Below are positions 17,179 to 28,655 of a stretch of DNA of 64,000 nt, piece by piece (the first letter of the stretch is position 1; each line of letters begins with the position of its first letter). The DNA comes from Gracilaria gracilis. Lineage: Eukaryota; Rhodophyta; Florideophyceae; Gracilariales; Gracilariaceae. Both the position numbers and the translations under genes were made by a program. The stretch spans positions 1-64,000 of the forward strand of contig JARGSG010000209.1 of NCBI GenBank assembly GCA_030374805.1. The letters are read 5' to 3'. The notes beneath the pieces are model-generated. The model saw only the letters and a program-made list of their open reading frames with translations. It was not told the origin of the DNA and made no database searches.

Positions 17179-17721
17179 TCATCCGTGCGTCGAAAGGAGC
17201 AAAAGATCCGGCTGCTGCCGACACCAATCCGAAAGCGGAGCAGGAGCCTGGGATTCGCGAGGTGATGATGTCTGTGTCATGGAGACTGGCTGCATGCCCG
17301 GAGATGGCGCTCTTGATCCTACCTCAGCTCTAAGAGGCAGTGGAGAAGTAGGTACAGATGTTGACGGTGCGATTCCTTGATTAGCGTCCGGCCAGACAGC
17401 ATCAGGTTCCCCTCTGAAGCGCCTTGTGATAGTTGCAAGCGCATGTAACTGTAAGAACGCAAGTAAGTCAGGTACATGAGTGAGAAGGCATCGATAGTTC
17501 AATTGGCGATCAGGCGCAAGCTTTTCAAGATCGTTGCACCCCAAGAACGCCTCTGGTGCGTTGGTTTCCAAAGCCTCCATGATGATACCAACATCCTCCG
17601 ATGAGTCTAAACAAGCGTGTAGTTCTTTGTGCCTATCCAAGAAACAGACTGATCCCAACTTCTTTCTACAGTCATCAACACGATCATCATGTATTTTAGA
17701 GTTAACGATACTTCTCGTCAC
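17179..17721 (-). CDS. Unrecognised minus-strand ORF
   Basis: An open frame of 180 codons without an ATG at the start, ending four bases from the previous plus-strand ORF. The N-terminal half is helical with charged residues. The C-terminal half is Ser/Pro-rich. No family was recognised and coding status is uncertain. From 17722 to 19649 no gene is supported, apart from the minisatellite at 18257-18450. Confidence 0.25.
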   Translation of the reverse strand: MTRSIVNSKIHDDRVDDCRKKLGSVCFLDRHKELHACLDSSEDVGIIMEALETNAPEAFLGCNDLEKLAPDRQLNYRCLLTHVPDLLAFLQLHALATITRRFRGEPDAVWPDANQGIAPSTSVPTSPLPLRAEVGSRAPSPGMQPVSMTQTSSPRESQAPAPLSDWCRQQPDLLLLSTHG

Positions 17722-18256
17722 CGTCGCCGCTTACGCGGTAATAAGGACTCTAGCGCGCGTAACGATAATCTCTACGCTTCTTGGACCGCGTCGACTGTTC
17801 CGGAATTGACTGTGACGGCGCAACACATTCTGCAACACATTCAATTGCAGGCAAACGCAACTCGAATATTCTGCCTTTTCTTAATCGGTAGCACATATAA
17901 AACGTTCATGTGCCTCTTAGAGCCGTGATTCCATTTAGTATATACCCTCCTCCCCTTTTCATTCTTCTACACTCACATTAATGTACATTGTTTATTGTTT
18001 TGGAACGTCTTGATCCTCTCGGATGCTCTCTATCTTTCTGTGCGCGATTGCTCCACTCCGACACCCGTATGCATAGGCCCCCGTCAAATGATGCATCAAA
18101 ACCTAATAAAAAATGCACACCCATCTTACCTTGATCCCGATGGCTGCACCACACCAGTCTTCCTCGCCATCGCTCCATATTGGTGCCTTTCTGCCCCGTT
18201 GGTAGCTTCAATTCGCACTTTTCGGTTGATTGTTCCCATTTTTTCTCCTTCCCCGC

Positions 18257-18450
18257 CGTTGCCGCAGCCCCTTCTCGGCCGTTGCCGCCCCCTTCTTGGT
18301 CGTTGCGGCAGCCATTTCTCGGCCGTTGCCGCCCCCTTCTTGGTCGTTGCCACAGTCCTTTCACCGCCGTTGCCGCGGCAACTTCTCGGCCGTTGCTGAA
18401 GCCTCTTCTCCGCCGTTGTCATAGCCCCTTCGCTGCCATTGTCGCAGCAT
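18257..18450. repeat. Degenerate GC-rich minisatellite, 21-23 bp unit
   Basis: About eight copies of a unit beginning CGTTGC and ending in TTCTCGGC or CTTCTTGGT, including alternating 23- and 21-base versions. It is open in several frames on both strands and yields Arg/Gly-rich or Pro/Leu-rich shadow ORFs, which are not taken as genes. Confidence 0.8.
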
Positions 18451-19649
18451 GGTACCCGTTTGATCCTTCGGTGGCTGCAGTTCACACATTTTTCCACGTC
18501 GTTGCTGCGACCATTACTCCCTGCAAGGCCCTCGATGGCTGCCGTCTCTGTTAGTTGCTCTGTCCCCAATTGCCAATTGCTGCACCTATTTCACTCGATC
18601 TAATGGTCAGAGATTCCCTGGGGATACCATTCCCACTCTGTTTATTTTCATTTCAAATTGGCACGCACTCCAAGTGGCTGTATTCGGTCACCTCCGTTGG
18701 CGTTCTCCACTATGAGGAGCAATATTATGAGCCACTACAGTAAACGGTTGCACAAGGTCTTGAGAGGGCTTCCCGCTTTGCTTGAGCTGTTCAACCAATA
18801 GCTGTTCAAGTATGCTCCACGTTCAAAGAGAGGGGTTCGGACTGGCGAGTTGTTCATTTGGTTCGAGCTCGCTATCCAATAGCTGAGTGCTCACCACTTC
18901 ATTTTTCGATCCTGTCTTGACATAGCGCTGAGAGAACACTCTCGCGCTGATAGGATTGTGGGCCCCGTTCCAAAGACCCTGTGTCTGGGAGAGAGACATA
19001 TGAGAGAGAAGTTAGTACTTCTAGTGCTGTTTGCCGGTCGATGTAAGAGTTAAGCACCGTGCTGGGTGGGAGTTTCAAGCCTATTGTCGAGCCTCAAACG
19101 AAACTGGCGGGCCGTTACGGTATCACTTTTAAGATACATAGGTCCAGAGGTGTTTTGCTTACATTGGGTTTTTGCGATGGGCGAACTTGGGTGAGCACTC
19201 TAGATGGACTATCTTCTTTCTCATTTTTCTGAAGGGTACTTCAACCAACTACACTACCTTTTGGTCACTTTTTTGCTGGTGTGTCTTGATGAATATGGAC
19301 AAAGCTCACGTGCTTCTTAGGTTTATGGCTGCTTATGAATACTGGATATTCGGAAACTGGAGCATGTGATGGTTTCGTGCAACTGGATCTTTAGATACCG
19401 GTGTATACAATGGTTTCGTGCATCTTGAAAACTTGATGTTTCAAATCTGAGGTTGATCAGTATCCTGTTCCTTCTCTCTTTTTTCCTAATCGAAACTAGT
19501 GCGAGTTTTTCTCGTGCGCGTTTTTCTAATTGGACGCGTTTCTTCTAATCGTTTTGAGCTCCTCCTTTAGCTAATTCTTTTTCTTTTCCTTGGACGCTCT
19601 CTCCTCTCTTGTTGTTATTCATCTTCTACTGTTTAAGTTAGTCTCCAAA

Positions 19650-20192
19650 ATGAGTCAAATTGATCGGCCGCTTTCCCGGCCGAGCTTGCTAATGAAGAAC
19701 CTTATCCCCAGCAAGGTCTTCTTCTTGGATATTTTACCCCTCTGCGTATCTCTCTCCAACGCACCATTACACTTGCTTTCGTATCAGTTCAGACGCGTAA
19801 CGTACAATCGAGTGCTTCCTCAAGTCGTTTTTTCGGAGTACAACTTCTACGTTACTTTGTTGAAGTCTATTTTTCCCGATGTACTCAGAGGAAAACGTGT
19901 TGCTCTCCAAATTCTTGGTAATCTGCCGGTAGAAAAGTATAAAAAGAGCTTTCCGACTGTTGACACGGAACAATTCTTCCACCAGTTCGCTACATTCGGC
20001 ATCAAGCTCCGGGAAGCATTAGTGAGTATATCCGTGGTGGACACTCCCGGGCTGAAAGAACTTGGGAAGGAGGTTGGAAAAGACTGTGCCAAAGAGATCT
20101 TACGATGCATGATCGAACCGGACTTTAACGCGTACAGCGAGTTCTGCTTTTATCTGAACAGATCGAGAACGGAGATTGCACTTGGTCCGTAG
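19650..20192 (+). CDS. Unrecognised 180-residue protein
   Basis: Starts at ATG 19650 (MSQIDRPLSRP) and runs without interruption. Mixed, globular-looking composition with a hydrophobic N-terminal third. A 20-codon upstream extension lacks an ATG. No domain was recognised. It is the first of several ORFs between 19.6 and 25.8 kb that precede a MULE-like transposase, so an accessory transposon gene is possible. Bases 20193-20990 hold only short ORFs, with no supported gene. Confidence 0.4.
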   Translation: MSQIDRPLSRPSLLMKNLIPSKVFFLDILPLCVSLSNAPLHLLSYQFRRVTYNRVLPQVVFSEYNFYVTLLKSIFPDVLRGKRVALQILGNLPVEKYKKSFPTVDTEQFFHQFATFGIKLREALVSISVVDTPGLKELGKEVGKDCAKEILRCMIEPDFNAYSEFCFYLNRSRTEIALGP

Positions 20193-20990
20193 TCTAGTGC
20201 TCCTACATTCGAATCCACCTGTCGATACGGGAACATCCTTCTTGATTTCGTATAACTTTTCCCCGCGAATCTTTTCCAAATCTATTTCCAATAGTACCAG
20301 TGGTACTTGAAGTAAACGAAATAAAAACTCCGGAGACGAGGATGAAAGAGATTTCACAAAGATGTACTAGCGAGAGTGATAAAGTAACGATTTTGTCGGA
20401 ACAAAACGAAAACAGGGAATATGTTTTAACTGTGAGAGATAGAGTTGCATTCCGTATGGAGCTCCAGTTTTCCGTCGGAAATTGTCAGTAGTTCTCGCGG
20501 AAATCGCAAACCTCCCACCCCATATCTTTTAGAACACTCTCTACCTTATTGTCATAGGGAGAGCCACCCAAGCCCATACAAACGTGTCTCCTCTGCTCCA
20601 ACGGTCTCTGAAGTTCTCTCTCTAAAGCTTGCAGTACTAGTACACTCTCGCTATTTTTGTGAGCTCTTTTTCTGCTCAGCCGTTTACGGTCATTCTCATT
20701 TGTTTCATTTTGGTTAAGCCTATAACCTCCGCCCAAGATTCATGACACCGAGCCGTATCGTTACTCATATGCGTGTCCTGACTGCGAAGAAGCTTTTCTA
20801 AGTGTGCAAGGGCGGAAAGGTGTTTCGTGTTACACCCTTTCTCTTCTACTTTTCATTCTTCCGATTCATCCTGGATTACAATTGTTTCATGATTATCAAC
20901 AACTGGAACTTGGGTCCGAAGATTTCCGGCTGCCATGTCCTGCATCTCCTCATCCTTCCTTTTCCTTCTCCTATATCGATTCTCACTACA

Positions 20991-21716
20991 TTATCCGCTG
21001 TATTCATTAAATGAACTATCATCTCCTTGTCTCACAGTGTATCCAGTTATCGAGTCTTCCCCTCGAATTCTCTTGATTCCTTGAACTCTTGGCTTCTCCG
21101 ATAGAGACATTTTCTCTTCTTCAATTGAGCTTTCGTCGTCCATCAAGTCAATAATGTCGTCTTCGACGTTCCAGGGTACTGGATATTTTGGTGTCACTTC
21201 GGATCTAACCACTATAAGCCTACGAGATTGTAGACTTTCCCTAGAGTAACAGGGTTCTATGAGCAGTTTTTGAGTCCCCTTATGCCCATTTTGCAGAGAG
21301 GTCACAACTCTGGCGGATGCTGCCTGCGGCGACATTCCGCCAGGTACCTTCGGCAGGCAAAAGCTCAAAATGTCTGGTCTTTTTGGATAGTCGCCCTTCT
21401 CTCTCATCTTCTTGTTTGTGGCGCATCGTTTGAGAGCAGTGAACTCCGCGGGGGTCATCCCTTTTTCGAGCATGAGGAATTCAGCAACAGCATGCTGAAG
21501 AATTATGTTCGGTGTACCCGGATTTCCTTCCATTCTATATAACGCCCATATCTCAGCTCGTATCTCAGGACGTGGTTTGAGGTCGTTCTCTAGATACCTT
21601 TCATCACATGTGAAATTGAGCCATGGGTATTTTCGTGAACACTGTTTCTTCATCCATGTCCTAACTTCGGCAATTCGTTCGGCGTTGTTTTCAAGTTCTG
21701 TATACTGCGTAGACAT
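20991..21716 (-). CDS. Unrecognised protein with a SUMO-interacting-like motif
   Basis: 241 codons from ATG 21716, diverging from the transposase gene at 21944 with a 227-bp gap that could be a shared promoter. Residues 1-150 are charged and helical, with a WMKKQ...YPWLNFTCDE start. Residues 185-200 read DDIIDLMDDESSIEEE, which fits the classical SUMO-interacting motif (hydrophobic core I-I-D-L plus acidic run). A basic GIKRIRG follows. No enzyme motif is visible. The divergent arrangement with a MULE transposase suggests an accessory element protein, which is an inference. Confidence 0.5.
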   Translation of the reverse strand: MSTQYTELENNAERIAEVRTWMKKQCSRKYPWLNFTCDERYLENDLKPRPEIRAEIWALYRMEGNPGTPNIILQHAVAEFLMLEKGMTPAEFTALKRCATNKKMREKGDYPKRPDILSFCLPKVPGGMSPQAASARVVTSLQNGHKGTQKLLIEPCYSRESLQSRRLIVVRSEVTPKYPVPWNVEDDIIDLMDDESSIEEEKMSLSEKPRVQGIKRIRGEDSITGYTVRQGDDSSFNEYSG

Positions 21717-21943
21717 TTTGACTCCAGTTCGTTTTTGATTAGTTCATGTCTCCCCTTTCACATGTATGGATGGAGAAGTGCATATTTGCTTTCTTCAAAG
21801 GTCATGTCGGCACTCCTCTCTATTTTTCTTTCCAACGGTTGCCAAATGGACAGTCCAATATAAACTGACAAACTAAGATTCATCTCGCTTTGATTTTGAG
21901 ATTCTCTGATGGGGTTTGGTCATAAACGTCATTCCTGTTTCGT

Positions 21944-23761
21944 ATGAAGTTAACTGCATGCGGTTCCCTAATTCACAGGCCTTATACCATTACCGCCAAG
22001 ATGAACATCGGTACCGATTTGGGTGGCTCTGATGCAGAAAAAGAGTACATAGAGTACGACGCACCAAGTAATGGCACTTTCGATCTCTCCGTCGAGTTCA
22101 TACATTCAGCTCTCATTGAGAAAGATGAAGGAAGTCTAACGTGGAGATTTCGGAAAGGCTCCGGAAGTGCTTTGGTTTCTGCGTTTACTACCCAGAATGG
22201 TAGACCTCTACCATTTGTTTCTGTCGTTGAGCGGGAAAGCAGACCATGCAAAGTAAGTTCTTCAAGTACACGTTCATATATGTGTAGGGTGGTAAAATGC
22301 GCCCATCGAAACAACGATGGAAAAGGTTTACGTCCCTGCCGAGCTAGAGCCATTTTGAAGTTTTTCGTCCTATCTGACGAGGATTTTCAAAGATCCGGCA
22401 TGGCGTATCGCTCGATTCACGTTATTTGGGACAAGAAAGCGGACGGAACTCCAATTCCATGCGTACATTTAAGAGGTGGACCTGCCAGGGGAGTCGTTAG
22501 GAAAACAGATAGATTGAAGCTCATGGACAACAAAGCAATGCCGTCCCATATGACATTGAAATCAATTGATTTGAATGATACAGCGATCGAAAAATTGCTA
22601 ACTAGAAACAGAACGGGCCTTCTGGTATCTCAGAGTGCTGCACATAAGGCTAGAAGCAGTGGAAAGAAAGATCTTTATGAGCAAACTGGCGACATTTGCT
22701 TGGATCTGCGTCGCCTTCAAAGTGAATCTTGGAACACCCACAACAAAAGCGGGTTTGAAAACCTCATGATGCTCATTAAACTGCGAACATTTCTCGGTTC
22801 AATTCATGATCTCGAGACAATGGAAGTTGGCAGTTTCAGTCGGTTATCGTTGTTTACAGCAGTCAGTTACGAGATTCATCGTAGGCTGCTCCAGACGGAA
22901 AGTGAGAACGCGAAGATTGTTTTGATGGACTCTAATCAGTTCAGAGAACAAGAAGTAATGGTTTCCGTGAAAAGTGACTATGTTTTACGTTCCCTTTTGC
23001 GTGGAGCTACTCTCCGATACACCGATGATAAGCAGTATGTGTGGGTAAAGCCACTCCACAAGTTTCTTGTTTTAAGACGTGAGACTGGATCTCAGAAAGA
23101 TCGCGAAACACAGCCCTATGTATGTGCTGAGCACATAAGTGTCGAAAGAACCGCAGGAGAAATGGTGAAGTTTCTAGAGACCTACTTTCGAAGACTGAAA
23201 TTCTACATGGAGCTTAAGGCTTATCCATTTTTCTTCGTATCTGATGAGGGCAAAGCGTTCACTGCTGCAGCAATATGGGTATTCAACCGTATAAACGTTT
23301 CAAAGTACGGAGCTCTGATGCTACTTTCTGCCCAGAGGGATGATGAAACTATTGGTCTCGAAAGTGTACGAGCTACACTCGTACATTTCACAGTGCACAA
23401 GTCCCGAAATCTTCGAAAGTACATTCATGGCCTAGCAAGAGAACGAAAAGAGAAGATCGATGATGTTGTGTACAGCTCACTTAATCGTTTTCTTCAACAA
23501 TTGTTCGCATTTTTAAGATCGGCACATTCGTATCAAGAGCAATGTCATAGAATAGGTGCCGTTTCTCATATGCTTTCGACAAATTGCTTCCCGTACGCAC
23601 AGCCGGGAGATAGTGGTATGCTCCAAGTCCTAGTCTCTGCCGAAGATTGCGTTGAGAAAGGCGGAAGAGAGTTATGGAGGGAACTGACACCCACAAATAA
23701 ACCTCCGCCGCCAAGTAAAGCTGTGCACAGGGTACGATTGGAGTCTAGACTGAGAAAGTAA
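21944..23761 (+). CDS. Mutator-like (MULE) transposase
   Basis: 605 codons from ATG 21944. Residues ~110-195 contain Cys/His clusters (MCRVVKCAH, LRPCRARA, IPCVHLRGG) like the FLYWCH/WRKY-GCM1 Zn-binding region at the N-terminus of many MULE transposases. The core shows a first Asp region (LRYTDDKQYVWVKPLHKFLVL), a second Asp in FFVSDEGKAFTAA, and VHFTVHKSRNLRKYI, which matches the C/V-x-W/F-x2-H-x3-N signature of MULE cores. The frame stays open after its TAA (23759-23761) into the Ulp1-like ORF at 23783, apart from stops, so the two may once have been one polyprotein. Terminal inverted repeats were not found. Confidence 0.6.
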   Translation: MKLTACGSLIHRPYTITAKMNIGTDLGGSDAEKEYIEYDAPSNGTFDLSVEFIHSALIEKDEGSLTWRFRKGSGSALVSAFTTQNGRPLPFVSVVERESRPCKVSSSSTRSYMCRVVKCAHRNNDGKGLRPCRARAILKFFVLSDEDFQRSGMAYRSIHVIWDKKADGTPIPCVHLRGGPARGVVRKTDRLKLMDNKAMPSHMTLKSIDLNDTAIEKLLTRNRTGLLVSQSAAHKARSSGKKDLYEQTGDICLDLRRLQSESWNTHNKSGFENLMMLIKLRTFLGSIHDLETMEVGSFSRLSLFTAVSYEIHRRLLQTESENAKIVLMDSNQFREQEVMVSVKSDYVLRSLLRGATLRYTDDKQYVWVKPLHKFLVLRRETGSQKDRETQPYVCAEHISVERTAGEMVKFLETYFRRLKFYMELKAYPFFFVSDEGKAFTAAAIWVFNRINVSKYGALMLLSAQRDDETIGLESVRATLVHFTVHKSRNLRKYIHGLARERKEKIDDVVYSSLNRFLQQLFAFLRSAHSYQEQCHRIGAVSHMLSTNCFPYAQPGDSGMLQVLVSAEDCVEKGGRELWRELTPTNKPPPPSKAVHRVRLESRLRK

Positions 23762-23782
23762 CAGCTGAACTGGGAGACCTAA

Positions 23783-25762
23783 GTGCAGCTGAAACTTGAT
23801 TTGGAAAACGAGACTGATGGAGGATGTGGAATAAACTTTGAAGAAACATCACACAAGGGACGCTCCTCGAAGACATTAGAGAACAGATGTGAAATACTGG
23901 AGCGGAAAGGCTTGTGCCTCCTACAATACGGAAAATTCAAAGCGTACATAAACCAAGGCACAAAGGTAAATACTGGAGGCGTTTACAGACTGCATATTAA
24001 CATCAGTTGTCCTTTTCTCAGCGGATTCGGATATGAGATGGGAGGATTTAAGATGGTGTGCACGCTCAATGAAGCTGCGAACGAAGAGCTTTCCTCACCA
24101 TTATGGGCCGATGGTTGCTCGTTGCAATTTTTCCGAACCAGCGTGTTTGGTAACGCTGTCTTTTTGCGTGACTCAATCACGGGTAAACCTCCTCTAACGC
24201 ACAACACTTCAGTTGAAGTTGCGATACGGAATAGGAAACATGTTGACGAGATTGGAATTCTCATGAAGTCGTGTTCAAAAGGAATTAGCCTGTCAGAGTA
24301 TGTAAGTAGACGGACACAGTGGATTGACAAAAAGAATCGATTCCAACTCTCTTTGATGATATGTGGCCCTTTCGGCGCTCGAAAAAGAACCGCGGATACC
24401 ATGTTGCAGGATAAGTCACTATCATAGAGAAGGAAGAGGTCCAGACTTACAGAGATTGCTCGAAACTGCGATGTTGAGCTACTTAATGAAAGAGGTATTT
24501 CTAAATTACTCGATAACGAACCACAATGCGGTGCACGACGCAAGTTCAACTTCTCTGTTAACCCGATGCCGAATGAACAGTTGCCGTCAACACAACTAAG
24601 CTTGAGCCAAGAGCATTTGACGGAATCTGTTTGGAACAGTTCACGTGGCATTTCTAAACCACTGCAGGCAACATCTAAATCAGATCCCATTTGCAAAGTT
24701 ACCGGATTTCTCAAAGTTGCAAATGAAAGGCTTCGACAAATTATGTCACCTTTCGGATTATCTCAGCGCCTTCTATCTCTATTAACTCAGCATATTCTGA
24801 GTAGAGCCGGTGGGCAGTATTCTCGAGAAAAAGTCAAAGACATTCTAATGGCAGTCGTGAACTTTGACTCTTTGTTCTTTTCAGATATCTCCATGCAGAT
24901 TTTGTTAAATTCTTGGTTCATAATCTTGGAATCAAGTACTGTTTGGGAAGAAGGAGAATTAGGGAAGAATCCCGGACAGTGTGAATTGCTTCCATTTGTT
25001 CAAATGAGAATCGCAAGTGTGAGGGATGGAAACGTTTTGAATGGAAACAAATTCGATGATGTCAATAGTGAACTTTCTCACTTTGAAGGAAACCTTATCG
25101 AAGACATTAGAGTATTAGTTGCGCCAAAACTTGCAAAGGCTCAAGATTCAAAACTGTCTCCATGGATAATGAATCAAATGACAAAGCTATATTTATTACT
25201 TTCTGGGAAGGTTCGGAGGGTTATATTAATTGCCGAGTCTACATGGTTGCACCGTTTGACCGAGAATAATATTGTAATCTCACTAAGAATGCGATATTGT
25301 GATTTGGAACTTCTAAAAGCTAACGCGAGGAGTATGATTGAAAGATCCCATGTAAAGCACTGGAATGATGTTGAAAAGATCTTATGCCCATTTTTGGTGA
25401 AGGTGAACAAAACAACAGATAAGTGGATATGTTTTGCAGCATGCAGGGCATCACGTGAAATTACGATTTGGGATTCTTCTATTCGAACGGATATGAAGAT
25501 TAGTACGGGAATTGGTCAGGCCCTTATGTCTTTAAAAACTTTTCTACTCTATCATGCAAATCATTCATGGGCAGGAAGGTTCAAGTTTGTTGGTTATGAT
25601 CTGATATTTCCGCAACAAGTTGGATCAAAGGATAGTGGAGTGTTCATGTTGATTGCTTGTCGGCATACCTTATTAGGTTTAGACAACTTATTCAATCAAG
25701 CAGATGTTGATGGATATCGTTGTAGGTTTGCAAATGAATTGTTTGTGAATCGAGCTACTTGA
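23783..25762 (+). pseudogene. Ulp1-like (C48) protein, catalytic residues lost and frame interrupted
   Basis: One reading frame of ~660 codons with a single TAG at 24425-24427 and no ATG at its start. It is in the same frame as the upstream transposase. The C-terminal ~150 residues follow the Ulp1/SENP pattern. The HW position reads DKWICFAAC (His replaced by Lys), the Asp is kept in TIWDSS, and the Gln is kept in PQQVGSKDSGVF, where the DCG cysteine is now Ser. Ulp1 proteases cleave SUMO-type conjugates, and with His and Cys gone this copy should be inactive as a protease. MULEs carrying Ulp1-like genes are known in plants. The N-terminal 500 residues are unrecognised. Confidence 0.55.
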
Positions 25763-25955
25763 TGAAGATTAAAAATCAAAAAGCGCTTTTCTTGAAGAAC
25801 AGCCATGTTTGTAACCATAGTGTGATTAAAAGAAGTTATTTCTCTAAACACATGATGGCCATAATACTACCAAACTTTGAACAGTAGGATCTTGTTGCCA
25901 TTGTAGCTCTTCATTCCAACGTCTGCAAAGCCCAAGGAGAACAATACAACAAATG

Positions 25956-26089
25956 TCCCGCATATACCGCAAACCAGCAGGCAGATTCAGTATTGCACGC
26001 TCCCGCATATACCGCAAAACGCAGGCAGCTTCAGTATTGCACGCTCCCGCATATACCGCAAAACGGCAGGAAGCTTCAGTATCGCACGC
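25956..26089. repeat. Three tandem copies of a 44-45 bp unit
   Basis: Units at 25956-26000, 26001-26044 and 26045-26089, each starting TCCCGCATATACCGCAAA and ending CACGC, with 2-5 differences. There are no spacers. From 26090 to 27644 no supported gene is seen, only short ORFs on both strands. Confidence 0.85.
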
Positions 26090-27644
26090 TGCATGCAGCT
26101 CAGAAAACCCCTCGGCTATATCAATTTATGAGCATATGCCAGCAATAGACATTCTTCCAGCAATGACAATTAAGGTCAAGGCGAAAAGCTCTAAATTCAA
26201 AAACATCAAAATTCGAAAACATCAAAAACATTTTTGACCCTTGTAAGAGAGCTACACGTACACGTACTCAGTTGATGGTGGTCACTGGTCGGCTGCGTTG
26301 CTCGTAATGCGTTGTTTTTGTCCGTTTGCCGCCAAAAACTTTGACGGCCATTCTTTGACCATTTCTATCATTAGGTCTCCAATGTTGTTAAGCAACACTT
26401 GGGTAGTTTGCTTATTTTCGCGAGAAGAGGAAGCAAGTTCGCAATTGTGTAGAAATACGTAGAAAGCTAGCAACTGTGCAAAAAAGGAGATAAATACAAC
26501 AAAGACAAAGCATTTACAGAAATGACCAACGAAGAATGGTATAGGGTAGTAAATGCGTATGACAGATTAGCAAGGAGAACTGGTGATCTGACACTTGGTT
26601 GGTGGGAAACTGAGTCCCAACAGCCGCCTTTTCCGTTGAGGTATATTGTTTGCAGACATGTAATGCGCAAAGACCGAGTCGTAATCTATGAAGTACAATC
26701 ATTTGCAATTTATTTCTCATAGGTGTTCATTTACAGTATCTGTAACAATTGAATTGAAATGTCAACGTAGAAGGGTTGAAATCAATACTAAATGCAAACA
26801 TTGTTGTTAAAGTCAACAAATACAAGTTCATCTAGTTGATTGATAGAAAAGTATGTGTATTTCCTAAGTCCCGCAGTAACTACGTTATCTCTGCATAACA
26901 GCGTGAAAGCTCTATTGTTTTATCTTGTTCTGGAAGACTACTTGTGTGCGACTACCGTCAAAACCACTTGCTTTCACGAAAAAATCTCGAGCTGGCTTCT
27001 TGCACAACCACACTCACTCCGTTTTTTACTCTATTTCGAACTGGAATCCACATGAAGCCATCATTTCATCTCCAATTATAACTTCGCAACAAGTTGTATA
27101 TTTGCACAAGTCCAATGAGCCCAACACGCAGTAAAGAAATCCAAAAGAACATCTTAAGCTTCTTAGCAGTAACGGTCGTAGCAGGATTAGTTTCGCAAGT
27201 GGGTTGAGCCCTGAAGTACTTATTCATCCTAGGACTGTTGGCCTCGTCTTGCAGTCAAAGTGTTGCCTCACTCATGTGCTTTGTCATGTCGGAGCCTTTC
27301 GGAAGTACCATTGACCATCCTCCTGTGTACAATATTTCGCCAGTGAGTGTGAATTGCCCACAGTATCGGTTTTGAATCGCTTCTCTTGCCGCTGATTCTA
27401 GATGGAGACCATACCGACACTTTCCCTCCGACACATATGAAAAAACGTCTTCAAACTTTCCGAGAAAATTTGGCGATTCATTTTCGTGACAATCTCTTTA
27501 AATAGTGAGAATCACGAGAAGTTATGAAAACCAACTGGTGGAGGTTAGTTTTCACGACACAAAGAAAGTTATCTCGAACGAGCATACAACTAGTAATAAA
27601 GAAGGCACACGTACCCAACAGCGATCACATTCCACCAAAACGAC

Positions 27645-28655
27645 TCAAAATAGCCACCCCTTTAAGGTACACACATCCGATGGTCGGATTTCGCATGACT
27701 TAAAGTCTCCCGCGTCTCGTAAATCGGAGGTAATGGGGACGTTTTCCAGAGATGCACTCATGCTAGCGCCGTACACCATTAGAAGAAACAGGCTGCAAAC
27801 CACTTGAATGATATCGATACACCACTGTACGCCATTTCTGTTGTCGTCCAAGTCCGGAGCAAATATCATTCGGCTTACTTGATCACGTTTATTTGGCAAA
27901 AACAACAAACAGTTGGTGAAAACATGACATTGCTGAGAGACGCATAGAGTTATGAACTTACGTGTAATTCGAACAGAATGACGGACACGATATGGGAAAG
28001 GGTGACACATTAAGAAATGCGAGATGCATTTGAAATAAGTTTCGGTACTGGGCAACGGATGAAACGGCTGCGTGGGCGCCAATTGCGGATCCAAGAGTCT
28101 CAATAGCACAAAGGCAAATATCTGAACAGCGATAAGAACCCACACAGATGTATGGAACGACGTGAGAAAGAAATAGGGCTCAAGGTCGGTGGCGGTATAC
28201 TGCAGCGGAACAACGACGCCAATCGCATTATATGAGAAGGGGGGCAGGTAATCAACCTGATGAAAGCGAGTAGAAGTTTGAAACCAACCGCCAATACCAA
28301 TATCACAGCGGCACTGGGGTTGTTGTCTGACGGATCCGTTCTTCGAACAGCGCTGCATCATGTGGGTGAAGGTGGAGAATGCAGTGCAGCTGCCGTGGTC
28401 GAACGGCGTGACGGACGAGCAGGTCCAGTTGAGATAGGCCTGCAATTGCGCGACGTACGACGCGGCAATTCCTTGCAGACCGTGGTTGATCCAGGTGGGG
28501 TTGGACAGCGAGGCTATGGGCGGCTCGTGCATGACGCAGCAGCGTAATGCACGGCCTTTTAGCGCGCCGCGGCTGGACTTGGCGGCGGCGGTGGCAGAAG
28601 TGGTTGAGAGTAGGGTGCAAACGAGCGCGAGGGCAATGAGAAAAGTTGGGGACAT
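27645..28655 (-). CDS. Ionotropic-glutamate-receptor-like membrane protein, C-terminally short
   Basis: 336 codons from ATG 28655, chosen because it begins a signal peptide (MSPTFLIALALVCTLLSTTS). After a Cys-rich ~110-residue segment comes IGIGGWFQTSTRFHQVDYL and PPFSYNAIGVVVP, resembling the S1 ligand-binding lobe and pre-M1 of ionotropic glutamate receptors. PFHTSVWVLI-like sequence then leads into a membrane span (M1). A second span reads VVCSLFLLMVYGASMSASLE, in the M3 position. The chain stops soon after, without the S2 lobe and M4, so it is truncated, spliced or a pseudogene. A GTAAGT within the linker at ~27960 could mark an intron. An LTR-like segment lies about 360 bp upstream in the same orientation. 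Confidence 0.5.
   Translation of the reverse strand: MSPTFLIALALVCTLLSTTSATAAAKSSRGALKGRALRCCVMHEPPIASLSNPTWINHGLQGIAASYVAQLQAYLNWTCSSVTPFDHGSCTAFSTFTHMMQRCSKNGSVRQQPQCRCDIGIGGWFQTSTRFHQVDYLPPFSYNAIGVVVPLQYTATDLEPYFFLTSFHTSVWVLIAVQIFAFVLLRLLDPQLAPTQPFHPLPSTETYFKCISHFLMCHPFPYRVRHSVRITRKFITLCVSQQCHVFTNCLLFLPNKRDQVSRMIFAPDLDDNRNGVQWCIDIIQVVCSLFLLMVYGASMSASLENVPITSDLRDAGDFKSCEIRPSDVCTLKGWLF

Noticed and set aside
18126..18569. Arg/Gly-rich minus-strand ORF and Pro/Leu-rich plus-strand ORFs
   Set aside because: They are produced by the CGTTGC minisatellite, open in many frames.
25956..26089. Possible CRISPR array (44-bp units)
   Set aside because: Units are directly adjacent without unique spacers, and the context is eukaryotic. 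It is a tandem repeat.
27940..27990. Short GT-AG intron in the receptor-like gene
   Set aside because: GTAAGT to CTCTCAG would be only ~29 bases, and no comparison is available to support it.
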